This document shows, piece after piece, positions 6,035 to 6,542 of a DNA stretch of 6,542 nt. The first letter of the stretch is position 1; each line of letters opens with the position of its first letter. Under the pieces are notes generated by a model. That model saw nothing but the letters and a program-made list of their open reading frames with translations. It was not told the origin of the DNA and made no database searches. A program made the position numbers and the translations under genes. This DNA is from Synechococcales cyanobacterium PMM_0036 (lineage in GTDB: Bacteria > Cyanobacteriota > Cyanobacteriia > Elainellales > Elainellaceae). The stretch spans positions 1-6,542 of the forward strand of contig CASBQM010000224.1 in the NCBI GenBank assembly GCA_949127645.1. The letters are read 5' to 3'.

Positions 6035-6183
6035 AGAGCATTAGCTTTCGGTTGGCTATCTACGCCAGCCTGACTGGAAAATTGGACTAGCCGAGGATTG
6101 GACAGATTAAGAAGAGACATTACAAAGCGCGATCGCGGTCACAATTAAGTTTTTACACCCAGTAGAGCGTTGAATCCAGATCG

Positions 6184-6542
6184 TTAGACCGGGTCTTCAC
6201 CAGGATAATCAATCGGCTGATAGTCCACGTAATTGGGGTCGTCACTTCTATTGCGCGAGGAGCCTGGCGGGCGCTGACGGGGTGAACGGGATACTCGATC
6301 CTCTCTGACCCCAGGACGCGAAGTGCCGCGATTATCTCCCCAGTCTGAAGTGCGATCGTCTTGATAATCATCATCCCAAACGCTACGACTTTCGGAGCGA
6401 TCGGGCGCTGCCGGACGTGAGGCACGGGGGCGGCGAGGGCGATCGGTACTGTTTAATCCAGGACGATCGGTGTTGCGGCTGCTAGAAGGACGGCGGCGAA
6501 CCTCGCCATCAGAGCCACTATACCCATCCACATCGTCAGAGC
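6184..6542 (-). CDS. Disordered Arg/Asp/Ser/Pro-rich C-terminal tail of an unidentified protein (5' end outside window)
   Basis: I do not recognise this protein. The frame stays open to the right edge (SDD precedes the GTG codon at 6531), so that GTG is more likely an internal Val than a start, and the true N-terminus lies outside. The visible 118 or so residues are low complexity: 22 Arg among the last 115 residues, with abundant Asp, Ser and Pro, and no Lys, Cys or His. Recurrent bits include RPRRPR, DDDYQDD and RQRPPG. It ends in an acidic, Tyr-containing tail (DPNYVDYQPIDYPGEDPV). There is no membrane segment. Such tails occur after folded domains in several cyanobacterial proteins, including some Hsp70/DnaK homologues and RNA-binding proteins, but nothing here decides between them. 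The Arg-for-Lys bias with interspersed Asp suggests a charged, disordered region that might bind RNA or form condensates; that is speculation. An intrinsic terminator lies about 150 bp downstream. Confidence 0.65.
   Translation of the reverse strand, partial: SDDVDGYSGSDGEVRRRPSSSRNTDRPGLNSTDRPRRPRASRPAAPDRSESRSVWDDDYQDDRTSDWGDNRGTSRPGVREDRVSRSPRQRPPGSSRNRSDDPNYVDYQPIDYPGEDPV

Noticed and set aside
6010..6090. A 26-codon + strand ORF (MKTARAVFKSISFRLAIYAS...) after an A/T-rich stretch
   Set aside because: Its first codons are the arms of the hairpin that forms a good - strand terminator, and there is no convincing ribosome binding site. The terminator explains the sequence better.
5692..6183. 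A tRNA or known small RNA gene in the intergenic region
   Set aside because: I found no T-arm pattern, no cloverleaf pairing and no motif of a known cyanobacterial small RNA on either strand by eye.

Overview
The window looks like chromosomal DNA from a cyanobacterium. Six exact copies of the cyanobacterial HIP1 octamer GCGATCGC occur at 57, 1482, 1625, 3873, 4938 and 6129, where chance would give about 0.1 in 6.5 kb. Related GATCG-rich motifs are common. The gene content agrees: a GAF-PAS-class III adenylate cyclase of the CyaB1 type, a trypsin-like exported protease with PPC domains, and a stand-alone TnpB transposon. I cannot name the genus.

Layout from left to right. (1) 2-1717, + strand: the C-terminal part of an adenylate cyclase, cut by the left edge. 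(2) 1718-1953: a spacer holding a C/G-rich double-hairpin repeat bracketed by 8-bp inverted and 10-bp direct repeats, like a small MITE/REP element. (3) 1954-2529, + strand: a TMEM175/DUF1211-family potassium channel. (4) About 2540-3850: an IS200/IS605-superfamily element carrying only tnpB (- strand, catalytic residues intact) and no tnpA. Both ends carry the same hairpin, with a conserved bulge, a conserved loop and a compensatory base-pair change. (5) 3858-3895: a perfect 38-bp palindrome centred on HIP1, probably the end of the next transcription unit. (6) 3912-5474, - strand: an exported trypsin-fold protease with two PPC domains. A 15-bp tandem array and a possible 8-codon leader ORF lie upstream of its preferred start. 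(7) About 5692-6183: mostly unassigned intergenic DNA, with a good intrinsic terminator on the - strand at 5996-6034. (8) 6184-6542, - strand: the disordered, Arg/Asp/Ser/Pro-rich C-terminal tail of a protein cut by the right edge.

These are separate transcription units, not one operon, and I see no shared pathway. The cyclase serves intracellular cAMP signalling, the channel serves membrane K+ conductance and the protease acts outside the cytoplasmic membrane. The TnpB element is an insertion between two convergent genes. The points most worth following are the co-varying transposon end hairpins with the probable omega RNA, the Asn-to-Asp change at the cyclase transition-state position, and the uncertain start of the protease behind an in-frame tandem repeat.
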